Source of the DNA: Paraburkholderia rhynchosiae
GTDB lineage: Bacteria; Pseudomonadota; Gammaproteobacteria; Burkholderiales; Burkholderiaceae
Reading direction: 5' to 3'
Length of the DNA stretch: 64,000 nt
Assembly: GCF_002879865.1 (NCBI RefSeq)
Contig: NZ_PNXY01000002.1
Span: forward strand, 124,001-188,000
The stretch's first letter is position 1; the number at the start of each line of letters is the position of its first letter. A program made the translations under genes and the position numbers. This document shows, in pieces, positions 18,852-27,833 of this stretch. The notes beneath the pieces were generated by a model. That model was not told the DNA's origin, did not search any database, and worked only from the letters and a program-made list of their open reading frames with translations.

Positions 18852-19628
18852 TCAGGCGATCTGTGCGACGACCGGCGCGTGATCCGACGGCTGGTCCCAT
18901 TTGCGCGGCGCCTTGTCCACTTCGCACGACGAGCATGCTTCAGCCAACGCCTTCGATAGAAGAATATGATCGATGCGCAGGCCCGCATTGCGGCGGAACG
19001 CCATCATCCGGTAATCCCACCACGAATAGATTTTTTCAGGCTGCTCGAATTGACGGAACGCGTCGACGAGACCAAGTTCGATCAGCCGCACGAACTCGGC
19101 GCGTTCTTCCGGCGACACCAGATTCTGGCCTTCCCACGCCTTCGGATCGTGCACGTCGCGCTCGTCCGGTGCGATGTTGTAGTCGCCCAGAAGCGCGAGC
19201 TTCGGATACAGCGCCATTTCGCTTTTGATCCAGTCGTGCAGCGCGGCAAGCCAGCGCAGTTTGTACGCGAATTTGTCGGTGCCCGGCGCCTGGCCATTCG
19301 GGAAGTACGCAGAGATAATGCGCACGCCGTCGATGGTCGCCGCGACCACGCGCTGCTGCAAGTCTTCAAAGCCCGGAATGTTTCGCACGACGCTGCTTTC
19401 GTCTACATTCAGCCCTTCACGCACGAGGATGCCGACGCCGTTGTAGGTTTTCTGCCCCGCGAACCAGCTCCGATACCCTTTCTCTTCGAGTTCGGCGCGC
19501 GGGAATTTCTCGTCGGGCAGCTTCAGTTCCTGAAGGCACAGTACGTCGGTACGGCTCGTTTCGAGCCAGTCGATCACGTGCTGCTGGCGGACTTTGAGGG
19601 AGTTGACGTTCCAGGTGGCGATTTTCAC
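18852..19628 (-). CDS. xthA: Exodeoxyribonuclease III (AP endonuclease)
   Basis: 258 residues. The endonuclease/exonuclease/phosphatase fold is clear: KIATWNVNSLKVR (metal-binding Asn), LCLQELKLPDEKFP (catalytic Glu), LLGDYNIAPDERD (catalytic Asp/Asn) and the C-terminal RNAGLRIDHILLS and SDHAPV motif holding the catalytic His. The enzyme incises DNA 5' to abasic sites and acts as a 3'-5' exonuclease in base excision repair. It is convergent with the S9 peptidase gene. More than one xth paralogue is common in Burkholderiales, so the exact orthologue name is provisional. Confidence 0.93.
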   Translation of the reverse strand: MKIATWNVNSLKVRQQHVIDWLETSRTDVLCLQELKLPDEKFPRAELEEKGYRSWFAGQKTYNGVGILVREGLNVDESSVVRNIPGFEDLQQRVVAATIDGVRIISAYFPNGQAPGTDKFAYKLRWLAALHDWIKSEMALYPKLALLGDYNIAPDERDVHDPKAWEGQNLVSPEERAEFVRLIELGLVDAFRQFEQPEKIYSWWDYRMMAFRRNAGLRIDHILLSKALAEACSSCEVDKAPRKWDQPSDHAPVVAQIA

Positions 19629-19819
19629 GGGAAATTTTCAGGCTGAATGGCGCAGGAGCCGTAGCTTACCAGCGCACGGCCGGCGAGACGATTTTCGCGC
19701 GGCTCGAACCACGGCGAGCGGGTCGAAAATAAAAAGCGGATGGGCGCCGCGCGCGGCGTATAGTGAGGTCACATTCACAGTTGGACTCACTCAGGCACCG
19801 GCGTGCAGCGGAGGGCATC

Positions 19820-20107
19820 ATGGCTCGAGCTTATCCAGATCTTTATAAGGACTTCGAAGTGCATCCGCTGGTTTTCTCGCGGGCATTCGACAAGTTCGAC
19901 GGTCACAAGCGTCACGCTGAAGGCTACGACGTCGCGGTGCGCGTCTGTCGTCCTGGTGCGATCAGCGGTTCGAAGGCGAGCCGCGTGTTTCGTCTCGTGC
20001 TGCCCGCCACGTTCTCCGATTTCGGCGTGGCCAAGCGCAGCGCGAGCCAGTACGGCGCGGACATTATCGACGGCAAGATCGAGGGCGCAACGGTTCAGGA
20101 TCTTTGA
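19820..20107 (+). CDS. Small conserved-looking protein of unknown function
   Basis: 95 residues from ATG 19820, preceded by GGAGGG at a good distance. That start is preferred to an upstream in-frame one lacking such a site. The product starts MARAYPDLYKDFEVHPLVF, is rich in Lys/Arg and aromatic residues, and has no signal peptide or membrane segment. I recognise no domain. The strong ribosome-binding site and a codon pattern like its neighbours argue it is real. It lies between xthA (divergent) and the initiator tRNA gene. Confidence 0.65.
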   Translation: MARAYPDLYKDFEVHPLVFSRAFDKFDGHKRHAEGYDVAVRVCRPGAISGSKASRVFRLVLPATFSDFGVAKRSASQYGADIIDGKIEGATVQDL

Positions 20108-20178
20108 GCCGCGACGCTTGGGTTTGAGAGTGCGCTCGGGCTTTGCTGGAAATATTCATGTGATTGTTGGGAGATCGT

Positions 20179-20207
20179 TTGACGTCTTGCGAACATCTCT
20201 ATACAAT
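20179..20207 (+). promoter_or_regulatory. Sigma-70 promoter of the initiator tRNA gene
   Basis: TTGACG (20179-20184), a 17-nt spacer and TACAAT (20202-20207) end 13 nt before the mature tRNA 5' end. Confidence 0.85.
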
Positions 20208-20220
20208 CCGTTTTCTCTGA

Positions 20221-20297
<77 letters not shown>

Positions 20298-20307
20298 AGC
20301 ATTGTTG

Positions 20308-20343
20308 AAAGCCCGCTGGCGCAAGCCACGCGGGCTTTTTAAC
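20308..20343 (+). terminator. Intrinsic terminator of the tRNA-fMet gene
   Basis: AAAGCCCGC (20308-20316) pairs with GCGGGCTTT (20330-20338), followed by T residues. Confidence 0.88.
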
Positions 20344-20390
20344 TTGCGGCGCCGGATTCATGCAGTGCGATCAGCCGCGTGCATCCACGT

Positions 20391-21089
20391 TCACTTAGCT
20401 TCAATCGACCACTCAACAGCCGCTTGCGCGTGCAACGCTGTCGTGTCAAACACGGGTAGCACAGAATCTTCCGGCTTGATCAGCAATGTGATTTCGGTGC
20501 AGCCGAGAATCACCGCTTGCGCCCCGCGCGCGGCAAGCGTTCCGATCACGCGTTGATACACTGCGCGCGATTCACTGTTCACATTGCCGTGACACAGCTC
20601 GTCGTAAATGATGCGATGCACGTCCGCGCGTTCGGCTTCATCGGGGACCAGTGTTTCCAGATCGTAGCGCTCGTGCAGGCGGCCCGTGTAAAACGTCTGC
20701 TCCATCGTATAGCGTGTGCCTAGCAAGCCGACCCGCTCGACGCCCGCGGCGCGCAGCGCGCTACCGGTGGGATCGGCGATATGCAGGAACGGCACGCCGA
20801 TCGCCTGCTCGATCGACTCATAGACGCGATGCATCGTGTTGGTCGCGAGCATCACGAGGTCCGCGCCGCCACGTTCGAGTTGACGCGCGGCATCGGCCAT
20901 CTGTTCGCCGAGCGCGCGCCAGTCGCCCGCGCGTTGACTCGCTTCGATCTGCGCGAAGTCGACGGTCAGCATCAGGCTGCGCGCGTTGTGATGCCCGCCA
21001 AGGCGCGCCTTCGCGTGACGGTTGAGCAACCTGTAATACTCGGCGGACGATTCCCAACTCATTCCGCCGATCACACCTATCGTTTTCAT
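20391..21089 (-). CDS. Aspartate/glutamate racemase family protein, YgeA-like amino acid racemase
   Basis: 232 residues from ATG 21089 (MKTIGVIGGMSWESSAEYY); the frame continues upstream but this start gives the family N-terminus. The PLP-independent racemase fold uses two thiols in most members. Here the first position is Thr83 (LATNTMH) and the second is Cys197 (LGCTEI), the same Thr/Cys pair and numbering I recall for E. coli YgeA, a broad-specificity amino acid racemase. The likely role is interconversion of L- and D-amino acids in the cytosol; the substrate is not predictable. It stands alone, convergent with the tRNA unit. Confidence 0.88.
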   Translation of the reverse strand: MKTIGVIGGMSWESSAEYYRLLNRHAKARLGGHHNARSLMLTVDFAQIEASQRAGDWRALGEQMADAARQLERGGADLVMLATNTMHRVYESIEQAIGVPFLHIADPTGSALRAAGVERVGLLGTRYTMEQTFYTGRLHERYDLETLVPDEAERADVHRIIYDELCHGNVNSESRAVYQRVIGTLAARGAQAVILGCTEITLLIKPEDSVLPVFDTTALHAQAAVEWSIEAK

Positions 21090-21289
21090 CCGCACGCTCC
21101 CGAATGAATGAGCCGGAAAAACAAGGCCGAAACGAAATGGAGTATAGGCGGGAGGCAGTGCGCGCAGCCGGTACGGATTGCGCGGTGCGCGCCGGTACGG
21201 CATCTTGATGAAGCGCGGGATAAATCCGCACGCGCTTTCTAACGCCGATAGAATCGTCATCAATCAGCAAGCGGACCAAGGAGCGACAT

Positions 21290-22582
21290 ATGGATCTGAT
21301 CATCCGCCGCGCGATGCTGCCGCGAGGCGCCGCGCCGCAGCACAAACATGCGGTCGATATAGGCATCGAAGCGGGGCGCATCGTTGCCGTGGAAGCGAAT
21401 CTGGCCGCCGTCGCACGCGAGGAGATCGACGCGAGGGGTTCACTCGTCACTCCGCCGTTCGTCGATCCGCATTTCCATATGGACGCGACGCTGTCGTACG
21501 GATTGCCGCGCGTGAATGCGTCAGGCACGCTGCTAGAAGGCATTGCGCTATGGGGCGAACTCAAGCCGCAGCTCACGCAGGAGGCGCTGATCGAACGCGC
21601 AATGCAGTACTGCGACTGGGCGGTCGCGCGCGGGCTGCTTGCCATCCGCAGTCACGTCGATGTTTGCGATCCGCGCCTGCTTGCCGTCGAGGCGCTCGTC
21701 GAAGTCAAGCGCCGCGTTGCGCCGTATCTCGACTTGCAGCTGGTGGCTTTTCCGCAAGATGGCGTGCTGCGCAGCCCCGGTGCTTTCGACAACCTCAAGC
21801 GGTCAATTGCGATGGGCGTCGACGTGGTCGGCGGCATTCCGCATTTCGAGCGCACCATGGCCGACGGCGCGCAGTCCGTGCGCATGTTGTGCGAGTTCGC
21901 GGCGGAGCAGGGCTTGCGCGTCGATATGCATTGCGATGAATCGGACGATCCGATGTCGCGTCACATCGAAACGCTCGCGGCGGAAACGCAGCGCCTCGGC
22001 TTGCATGGGCGCGTGACCGGTTCGCATCTGACCTCGATGCATTCGATGGACAACTACTACGTGAGCAAGCTGCTGCCGCTGATGCGCGAATCCGGCGTCG
22101 CGGCCATCGCCAATCCGCTGATCAACATCACGTTGCAGGGACGCAGCGACACCTATCCGAAGCGGCGCGGCATGACGCGCGTGCCGGAGATGATGGCCGC
22201 GGGCATCAACGTCGCCTTCGGCCACGATTGCGTGATGGACCCGTGGTACAGCCTCGGCTCCGGCGACATGCTCGAAGTCGCGCACATGGGCTTGCACGTC
22301 GCGCAGATGACGGGCGTCGAAGGCATGCATGCGTGCTTCGACGCTGTCACGGCGAATGGCGCGCGCATTCTCGGTCTGGAAGGCTACGGTGTTGCACCCG
22401 GCTGCGCGGCCAATCTGGTGCTGCTCGACGCGCGCGATACCGTCGAAGCGATCCGCTTGCGCGCGGCGCGCCTGGCGGTGATAAGCCGCGGCAAAGTGGT
22501 GAGCCGCGCGCCCGCTGCGCGCGCGGCGTTGTCTCTGGAAGGGCGTCCTTCAACAGTGGATTTCAAGCTGCATCGCGATTGA
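21290..22582 (+). CDS. codA: Cytosine deaminase (amidohydrolase superfamily)
   Basis: 430 residues, close to E. coli CodA (about 426), and alike along its whole length. Metal and substrate motifs are present: PPFVDPHFHMDATLS, RSHVDVCD, VDMHCDESDDP (catalytic Glu and metal His), VTGSHLTSMHSMDN, and FGHDCVMDPWYSLGSGDML (metal Asp), followed by HMGLHVAQMTG. CodA hydrolyses cytosine to uracil and ammonia in pyrimidine salvage and nitrogen acquisition. No cytosine permease gene (codB) lies beside it. ATG 21290 is preceded by AAGGAG. A related amidohydrolase with another substrate remains possible. Confidence 0.88.
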   Translation: MDLIIRRAMLPRGAAPQHKHAVDIGIEAGRIVAVEANLAAVAREEIDARGSLVTPPFVDPHFHMDATLSYGLPRVNASGTLLEGIALWGELKPQLTQEALIERAMQYCDWAVARGLLAIRSHVDVCDPRLLAVEALVEVKRRVAPYLDLQLVAFPQDGVLRSPGAFDNLKRSIAMGVDVVGGIPHFERTMADGAQSVRMLCEFAAEQGLRVDMHCDESDDPMSRHIETLAAETQRLGLHGRVTGSHLTSMHSMDNYYVSKLLPLMRESGVAAIANPLINITLQGRSDTYPKRRGMTRVPEMMAAGINVAFGHDCVMDPWYSLGSGDMLEVAHMGLHVAQMTGVEGMHACFDAVTANGARILGLEGYGVAPGCAANLVLLDARDTVEAIRLRAARLAVISRGKVVSRAPAARAALSLEGRPSTVDFKLHRD

Positions 22583-22606
22583 CCGCTGCGCGTGTGGCGC
22601 AAACAA

Positions 22607-22643
22607 AAGCCGGTGTCCACTTACGCGGAACACCGGCTTCTTT
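22607..22643. terminator. Terminator between convergent codA and prlC
   Basis: AAGCCGGTGT (22607-22616) pairs with ACACCGGCTT (22630-22639), with T-rich sequence on the plus-strand side and four T residues on the minus-strand side. It probably works in both directions. Confidence 0.75.
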
Positions 22644-22709
22644 ACGTCGGCGCTGGTTGAAGCGCAGATTGACGCGCCGAGCGCTCACTCAGCGCATCAA
22701 TGCAGCGTT

Positions 22710-24818
22710 TCAATGTGCCGCGGCAGGCGTCATCCCGTTGTGCCGCAGCAAGGCGTCGATGTTCGGCTCGCGTCCGCGGAACGCCTTGAACGATTCCATC
22801 GCCGGGCGGCTGCCGCCCACTTCCAGAATCTCCTTGCGATAACGCATGCCCGTTGCCTGATCGAGCACGCTGCCGCTCGCGGCCTGCGCCGCTTCTTCGA
22901 ACGCGGCGTAAGCGTCGGCGGACAGCACTTCGGCCCACTTGTAGCTGTAGTAACCCGCGGCATAACCGCCCGCGAAAATATGGCTGAACGTATTCGGCCA
23001 ACGCGAGAACGGCGCTTGCGGAACCACGTGGAAGCGCTCGTTGATCTCGCTCGCAAGTTCGGTGGCGTTCTTTGCGCCGGCCGCGTCGAAGCCCGTATGC
23101 AACTGCATGTCGAACATCGAGAATACGATCTGACGCAGCGTGCCGAGACCGCTCTGGAAATTCTTCGCGGCGAGCATCTTGTCGAACAGTTCACGGGGCA
23201 GCGGCTGCGCAGTTTCGACATGCGAGGTCATGTCGGAGAGCACGTCCCACTCCCAGCAGAAGTTCTCCATGAATTGCGACGGCAGTTCGACCGCGTCCCA
23301 CTCCACGCCGTTGATGCCGGACACGCCGAGTTCATCCACGCGCGTCAGCATGTGATGCAGACCATGACCGAACTCGTGGAATAGCGTGATGACTTCGTCG
23401 TGCGTGAAGCAGGCTGGCTTGCCACCGACCGGCGCGGAGAAGTTGCAGGTCAGATACGCGACCGGCGTCTGCACGCTGCCGTGCGTGTGCTTGTGACGGC
23501 CGCGTGCGTCGTCCATCCACGCGCCGCCGCGTTTGCCTTCGCGCGCGTAGAGGTCGAGATAGAACTGCGCGACGAGGCCGCCGTCCTGGTTCTCGACGCG
23601 GAAAAAACGCACGTCCGGATGCCAGACGGCCGCCTGATCGCGACGGATGCGCACGCCGAACAGCGTCTCCGTGACCTTGAAAAGGCCCTTGAATACAGCG
23701 TCTTCAGGAAAGTACTGTTTCACTTCGTTTTCAGAAAACGAATAGCGTTTCTGACGCAGACGTTCGGCGGCGAACGTCATGTCCCATGGTTGCAGGTCGA
23801 TCAAGCCGAGCTCGTTCGCGGCGAACTCGCGCAGTTCCTTCCAGTCCTGCTCCGCATGCGGACGCGCGCGCGTGGCGAGGTCTTCGAGGAAGGCCATGAC
23901 CTGTTCCGGCGACTCGGCCATCTTCGGCGCGAGCGACACTTCGGCGAAGTTGTTGTAGCCGAGCATCCGCGCTTCTTCCGCGCGCAATTTCAACTGGTCG
24001 GCGAGCACCGACGTGTTGTCCCACTCGGGCTTGCCGTTGCCGTATTGCGGACCGAGTTCCGACGCACGCGTGACGTACGCGCGGTACATCGCTTCCCGCA
24101 TCGGACGGTTCTCCGAGTACTGCATGACCGGGAAATACGACGGAAAGTGCAGCGTGAACTTGTACCCGGTCTTGCCCTCGCGCTCGGCCGCTTCCTTCGC
24201 GGCTTCAATCACGTCCTCGGGCAAGCCGGCCAGTTCCGCCTCATTGCCGGCTTCGACGACATACGCGTAGGCATTGGTCGCGTCGAGCACATGATCCGAA
24301 AACGCTTTCGACAACGCCGCCTGACGTTCCTGCAATTCGGCGAAACGCGGCTTCTGGTCTTCCGGCAATTCCGCGCCGGACAAGCGGAAGTCGCGCAGCG
24401 CGTTGCCGAGAATCTTCTTGCGCTCGCCGGTCAGCGAGGCGAACTCGGCGCTTGCGTTCAGCGCCTTGTACTTTTCGTAGAGCGCGAGATTTTGCCCGAC
24501 GCTCGACCAGAACTCGGTGACGCGCGGCAGGTTTTCGCCATACACGGCGCGCAGCTCTGGCGTATCGGCCACGGCATTCAGATGGCCGACCACGCTCCAG
24601 GCACGCGACAGCGGTTCCGTGGCGCGCTCGACCGGCTCGACGACATCGGCCCACGAGGCCGGCGTGATCGGCAGAGCGGCGCGCTCGACTGCAGCGGTTG
24701 CATCGGCGAGCAGAACGTCGAGTGCGGGCGTGACATGTTCGGGGCGGATTTCGCCAAAGCGCGGCAGGTCGGAGAAATCGAGGAGCGGATTGTCGTGATT
24801 CGAGACGGTAGTGGACAT
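22710..24818 (-). CDS. prlC: Oligopeptidase A (M3 zinc metallopeptidase)
   Basis: 702 residues from ATG 24818 (MSTTVSNHDNPLLDF), preceded by AGGAAG. The zinc site HEFGH is at residues 481-485, inside LFHEFGHGLHHMLT, with the third ligand region downstream. Length and the N-terminal text (LLDFSDLPRFGEIRPEHVTPAL) match PrlC/OpdA rather than Dcp. The enzyme is cytosolic and degrades short peptides, including cleaved signal peptides. It is convergent with codA. The 5' side contains short tandem repeats at 24913-24945. Confidence 0.95.
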   Translation of the reverse strand: MSTTVSNHDNPLLDFSDLPRFGEIRPEHVTPALDVLLADATAAVERAALPITPASWADVVEPVERATEPLSRAWSVVGHLNAVADTPELRAVYGENLPRVTEFWSSVGQNLALYEKYKALNASAEFASLTGERKKILGNALRDFRLSGAELPEDQKPRFAELQERQAALSKAFSDHVLDATNAYAYVVEAGNEAELAGLPEDVIEAAKEAAEREGKTGYKFTLHFPSYFPVMQYSENRPMREAMYRAYVTRASELGPQYGNGKPEWDNTSVLADQLKLRAEEARMLGYNNFAEVSLAPKMAESPEQVMAFLEDLATRARPHAEQDWKELREFAANELGLIDLQPWDMTFAAERLRQKRYSFSENEVKQYFPEDAVFKGLFKVTETLFGVRIRRDQAAVWHPDVRFFRVENQDGGLVAQFYLDLYAREGKRGGAWMDDARGRHKHTHGSVQTPVAYLTCNFSAPVGGKPACFTHDEVITLFHEFGHGLHHMLTRVDELGVSGINGVEWDAVELPSQFMENFCWEWDVLSDMTSHVETAQPLPRELFDKMLAAKNFQSGLGTLRQIVFSMFDMQLHTGFDAAGAKNATELASEINERFHVVPQAPFSRWPNTFSHIFAGGYAAGYYSYKWAEVLSADAYAAFEEAAQAASGSVLDQATGMRYRKEILEVGGSRPAMESFKAFRGREPNIDALLRHNGMTPAAAH

Positions 24819-24912
24819 TGAGGCTTCCTGTCTGACGCGGGTGAACGGGTAATCGGTGCTTGATGGGTGCTGCTTAATGCGTGCTTCGACGGTGCGGCTT
24901 AGATGGGGCTTA

Positions 24913-24945
24913 ATCGGTCCTTGATCGGTCCTTGATCGGTCCTTC
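24913..24945. repeat. Three tandem copies of an 11-bp unit upstream of prlC
   Basis: ATCGGTCCTTG occurs three times in a row (last base changed in the third copy). It lies in the 349-bp gap (24819-25167) between the divergent prlC and acyltransferase genes. Looser relatives (GGTGCTTGATGGG, GGGGCTTAATCGG) precede it. I see no gene in this gap and no confident promoter. Confidence 0.8.
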
Positions 24946-25167
24946 GATGGGCGAGCGCGATGGCGCCCGCGCCCTGTCACACACCCAATATCAGCATTAT
25001 TGGGGCAGGGCCCGCCGATTCCAATCCGCCGGCAGACAAATTACCAGATGTCGCGGCCCGCGGCGCTTCTGTACGAAAGCGAACTGTGCGAAATGGTGCC
25101 GCGCCGCATTCTGACGGGTCCGTGGCGTCGCTGTCGCCCGGCGACGCTTTTCCTGTCAGAGGTACCG

Positions 25168-26322
25168 ATGAATCCGCTTTCGCACGCTCTTTCGCGCAAC
25201 GGCAACAACTTCGACCTGGTGCGGCTCGTGGCCGCCGTGGCCGTCGTGTATGGCCATTCGTATCTGCTGCAGGCGCCGGACGGGATAACCGACTGGGTCC
25301 ACAACGCGCTCGGTTTCGACGGTTTCGCCGCGCTCGGCGTCTACGCGTTTTTCCTGCTGAGCGGCATGCTGGTGACCGCCAGTTTTGACCGTCAACGCTC
25401 GGTACCGCGCTTCGCTGTGCTGCGGATTGCGCGCCTGTGGCCGGCGGTCGCGCTTGGATCGCTCGTTACGGTGTTCATCGTCGGGCCGCTTTTTACGACG
25501 CTGCCGCTGCGCGAGTATTTCAGTTCGGGCATGACGTGGGCGAACCTCGACAACTTTTCGACCATCGTGATGAAAACCGGCTGGGCGCTGCCGGGCGTGT
25601 TCGAGCACAACCGTTTTCCCGTCGACGTCTGCGGCCCGTTGTGGACGCTGCCGCTCCAGGTGCGCTGCTATCTGATCGTGCTCGTGACCGGCATGCTGGG
25701 CCTGTTGTCGAGCCCGCGCGGCGCCGTGCTGGCTGCGGCGCTCGGTACTGCCCTGTTCGTTCTGCGCGTGCACTTGCCGCCGAATCTGACGCCGCATTCG
25801 CTGCCGCTCGTGCAGATCAGTCTGCGCGACTTCAGCGAGACGCCGGCCGGCTATTCGTTGTGGCCGGAGCCGTTCTTCATGCTCGGCATCCTGCTGTATG
25901 GCTTGCGTGCGCGGATCGGTATCGGCGGTCTGACGACGCTCGCGTTCACGATGGTGTTCCTGGTATTTCGCGACACGGCCGGCGCCCAGCCGCTGTTCTA
26001 TCTGGCTTTCGTGTGCGGCGTGCTGTGGGTCGGGACGACGCCGCTGTTGCGGCGGTTCGTGCCGCGCCATGACTACTCGTATGGCATCTATCTGTATGGC
26101 TTCGTCGTGCAGCAATGCGTCGCGAATATCGCGCCGCAATTGAGCCATGTGACGGCCGTGCTGATTGCCGCACCGTTCATCCTGCTGTGCGCGGCTTTGT
26201 CGTGGCACTGCGTCGAGCGGCCGGTGCTGACGTGGTGCCGCGGGCGTCTTGCGCGACGGCGGACAGCGTGTGCCGACAGCATGTTGGCAGGCGAGCAGGC
26301 CGCGCGCGAAACCGCGCGCTGA
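25168..26322 (+). CDS. Acyltransferase 3 family integral membrane protein
   Basis: 384 residues from ATG 25168, preceded by AGAGG; in-frame codons further upstream are not protein-like. Typical features are NFDLVRLVAAVAVVYGHSY at the N-terminus with the family His, FFLLSGMLV, RIARLWPAVALGSL, and about ten hydrophobic segments. The C-terminal segment HDYSYGIYLYGFVVQQ is also characteristic. These enzymes O-acylate exported or cell-surface sugars such as O-antigen, exopolysaccharide or Nod factors. With no polysaccharide genes nearby, the acceptor is unknown. Confidence 0.87.
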   Translation: MNPLSHALSRNGNNFDLVRLVAAVAVVYGHSYLLQAPDGITDWVHNALGFDGFAALGVYAFFLLSGMLVTASFDRQRSVPRFAVLRIARLWPAVALGSLVTVFIVGPLFTTLPLREYFSSGMTWANLDNFSTIVMKTGWALPGVFEHNRFPVDVCGPLWTLPLQVRCYLIVLVTGMLGLLSSPRGAVLAAALGTALFVLRVHLPPNLTPHSLPLVQISLRDFSETPAGYSLWPEPFFMLGILLYGLRARIGIGGLTTLAFTMVFLVFRDTAGAQPLFYLAFVCGVLWVGTTPLLRRFVPRHDYSYGIYLYGFVVQQCVANIAPQLSHVTAVLIAAPFILLCAALSWHCVERPVLTWCRGRLARRRTACADSMLAGEQAARETAR

Positions 26323-26628
26323 GCGGGTGGGGTGTCTATGCCATCGCGGCTAACCGCATCGCGCGCGCGGGGCGCGTCGGACCGACAGGCAACGATATTG
26401 AGGCAGGGCTGAGCAGGGCTGGCCAGGGCCAAGCCGGAGCGCGAAGCGAGAGGTGTCGGTTGAAAGCGAGGCGACGAGCGTTCTGCCGGTGAGGCTGGGA
26501 GTGAGACGAGAGAGAGCGGGCCGGGAAGGCGAGAAGTCCGCTCGATAGCGGGCACGACAAGCGTGAGGCGATTGACCGGCTGAGACTGATGCAGGAGCTG
26601 GGTTAAGAGCGTAGTGCGAAGCGAGTTG

Positions 26629-26667
26629 AAAGCGCGGGGCGGGGGAATGCCCCACGCTTTCTTTTTT
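26629..26667 (+). terminator. Intrinsic terminator downstream of the acyltransferase gene
   Basis: AAAGCGCGGGGC (26629-26640) pairs with GCCCCACGCTTT (26649-26660), one mismatch, followed by CTTTTTT. It abuts the 3' end of the convergent folD. The remaining gap, 26323-26628, is purine-rich without a supported gene. Confidence 0.85.
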
Positions 26668-26670
26668 AGC

Positions 26671-27531
26671 TCAGGCCTTCTGCGCGGCCTTGCGTTCCGC
26701 CGCTTCGATCGTGTTGACGAGCAGCATGGTGATGGTCATCGGGCCGACGCCGCCCGGTACCGGCGTGATGTAGCCGGCCACTTCCTTGACGCCCGCAAAA
26801 TCCACGTCGCCGCACAGCTTGCCGGCTTCGTCGCGATTCATGCCGACGTCGATCACGGCCGCGCCCGGCTTCACCATATCGGCGGTGAGAATGTTGCGCA
26901 GGCCGGTGGCGGCGACCACCAGATCGGCGTTGCGTGTGTGCGCGGCCAGGTCGCGCGTCTTGCTGTGGCAGATCGTGACAGTGGCGCCGGCCGCGAGCAG
27001 CAACAGCGCCATCGGCTTGCCGACGATGTTCGAGCGACCGATCACCACCGCATTCGCGCCTTGCAGCGCAATCTCGTAAGCTGCGAGCATCTTCATCACG
27101 CCGTAGGGCGTACACGGCCGGAACAGCGGCTGCCCGGTCAGCAACGCGCCGGCATTGGCGACGTGAAAGCCGTCCACGTCCTTCTCAGGCGCGATAGCCT
27201 CGATCACCTTATGGCTGTCGATATGTGGGGGCAGCGGCAGTTGCACGAGAATGCCGTGGATGAGCGGATCGCGGTTCAGTTCGTCGATACGCTCGAGCAG
27301 TTCGGCTTCCGGCAGGTCGGCCGGATAGCGGTCGAGCGATGAGCCGAGACCGTTGTCGTGGCACGCCTTGACCTTGTTGCGCACGTACACTTCGCTGGCC
27401 GGATTGTCGCCGACCAGCACGACGGCGAGCCCCGGCTGATGGCCGCGGGCGGTCAGGGCGGCAGCGCGGGCGGCGACGTCGGCGCGCAAGGTCTTGGAAA
27501 GGGCGAGGCCGTCGATCAGTTTGGCAGTCAT
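26671..27531 (-). CDS. folD: Methylenetetrahydrofolate dehydrogenase / methenyltetrahydrofolate cyclohydrolase
   Basis: 286 residues from ATG 27531 ([16 protein letters not shown]). The bifunctional FolD signatures are present: [20 protein letters not shown] with the catalytic Lys, [21 protein letters not shown], the NADP loop [14 protein letters not shown], and [17 protein letters not shown]. It interconverts one-carbon forms of tetrahydrofolate in the cytosol, feeding purine and formyl-Met synthesis. It is monocistronic on the minus strand, separated from the upstream two-component genes by a 302-bp gap with inverted repeats. Confidence 0.97.
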   Translation of the reverse strand: MTAKLIDGLALSKTLRADVAARAAALTARGHQPGLAVVLVGDNPASEVYVRNKVKACHDNGLGSSLDRYPADLPEAELLERIDELNRDPLIHGILVQLPLPPHIDSHKVIEAIAPEKDVDGFHVANAGALLTGQPLFRPCTPYGVMKMLAAYEIALQGANAVVIGRSNIVGKPMALLLLAAGATVTICHSKTRDLAAHTRNADLVVAATGLRNILTADMVKPGAAVIDVGMNRDEAGKLCGDVDFAGVKEVAGYITPVPGGVGPMTITMLLVNTIEAAERKAAQKA

Positions 27532-27745
27532 GGTCGGTCGAGAGGGACAGTATGGAAAGCAGAGCAGGGCGTGCCGGGCACAATGGCGTTTTTCACCCGG
27601 AACGAGTCGGCACGTGAAAAGCGCGCGACGCAAATCGGAGCTAGGCGCCGCTGCAAAGTCCGTCATTATACCGGCGTGCGCCGCCATGCCGATGACGTCC
27701 GATCGACGGATGCGCTTGCCCCAATGAAGAGATAGCGAGGGAGGA

Positions 27746-27786
27746 GCGGCCGAAAGGCCGCACTGGATAGTCCGGCCTTTCGGCCG
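27746..27786. repeat. Pair of hairpins that are reverse complements of each other
   Basis: CGGCCGAAAGGCCG (27747-27760) and CGGCCTTTCGGCCG (27773-27786) are exact reverse complements, and each is itself a short hairpin. The region can fold as two small stems or one larger cruciform. It lies in the 302-bp gap between the two-component operon and folD and may end the upstream transcript, although no T tract follows. The rest of 27532-27833 shows nothing I can name. Confidence 0.75.
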
Positions 27787-27833
27787 ATGGTGGACGGCGG
27801 CCTCGGGAGTTGTGCGAAGCGCGCCGCTGGCGC

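Noticed and set aside
26323..26628. A small gene or RNA in the purine-rich gap before the folD terminator
   Set aside because: Short frames exist on both strands but lack ribosome-binding sites and conserved-looking text; no clear promoter.
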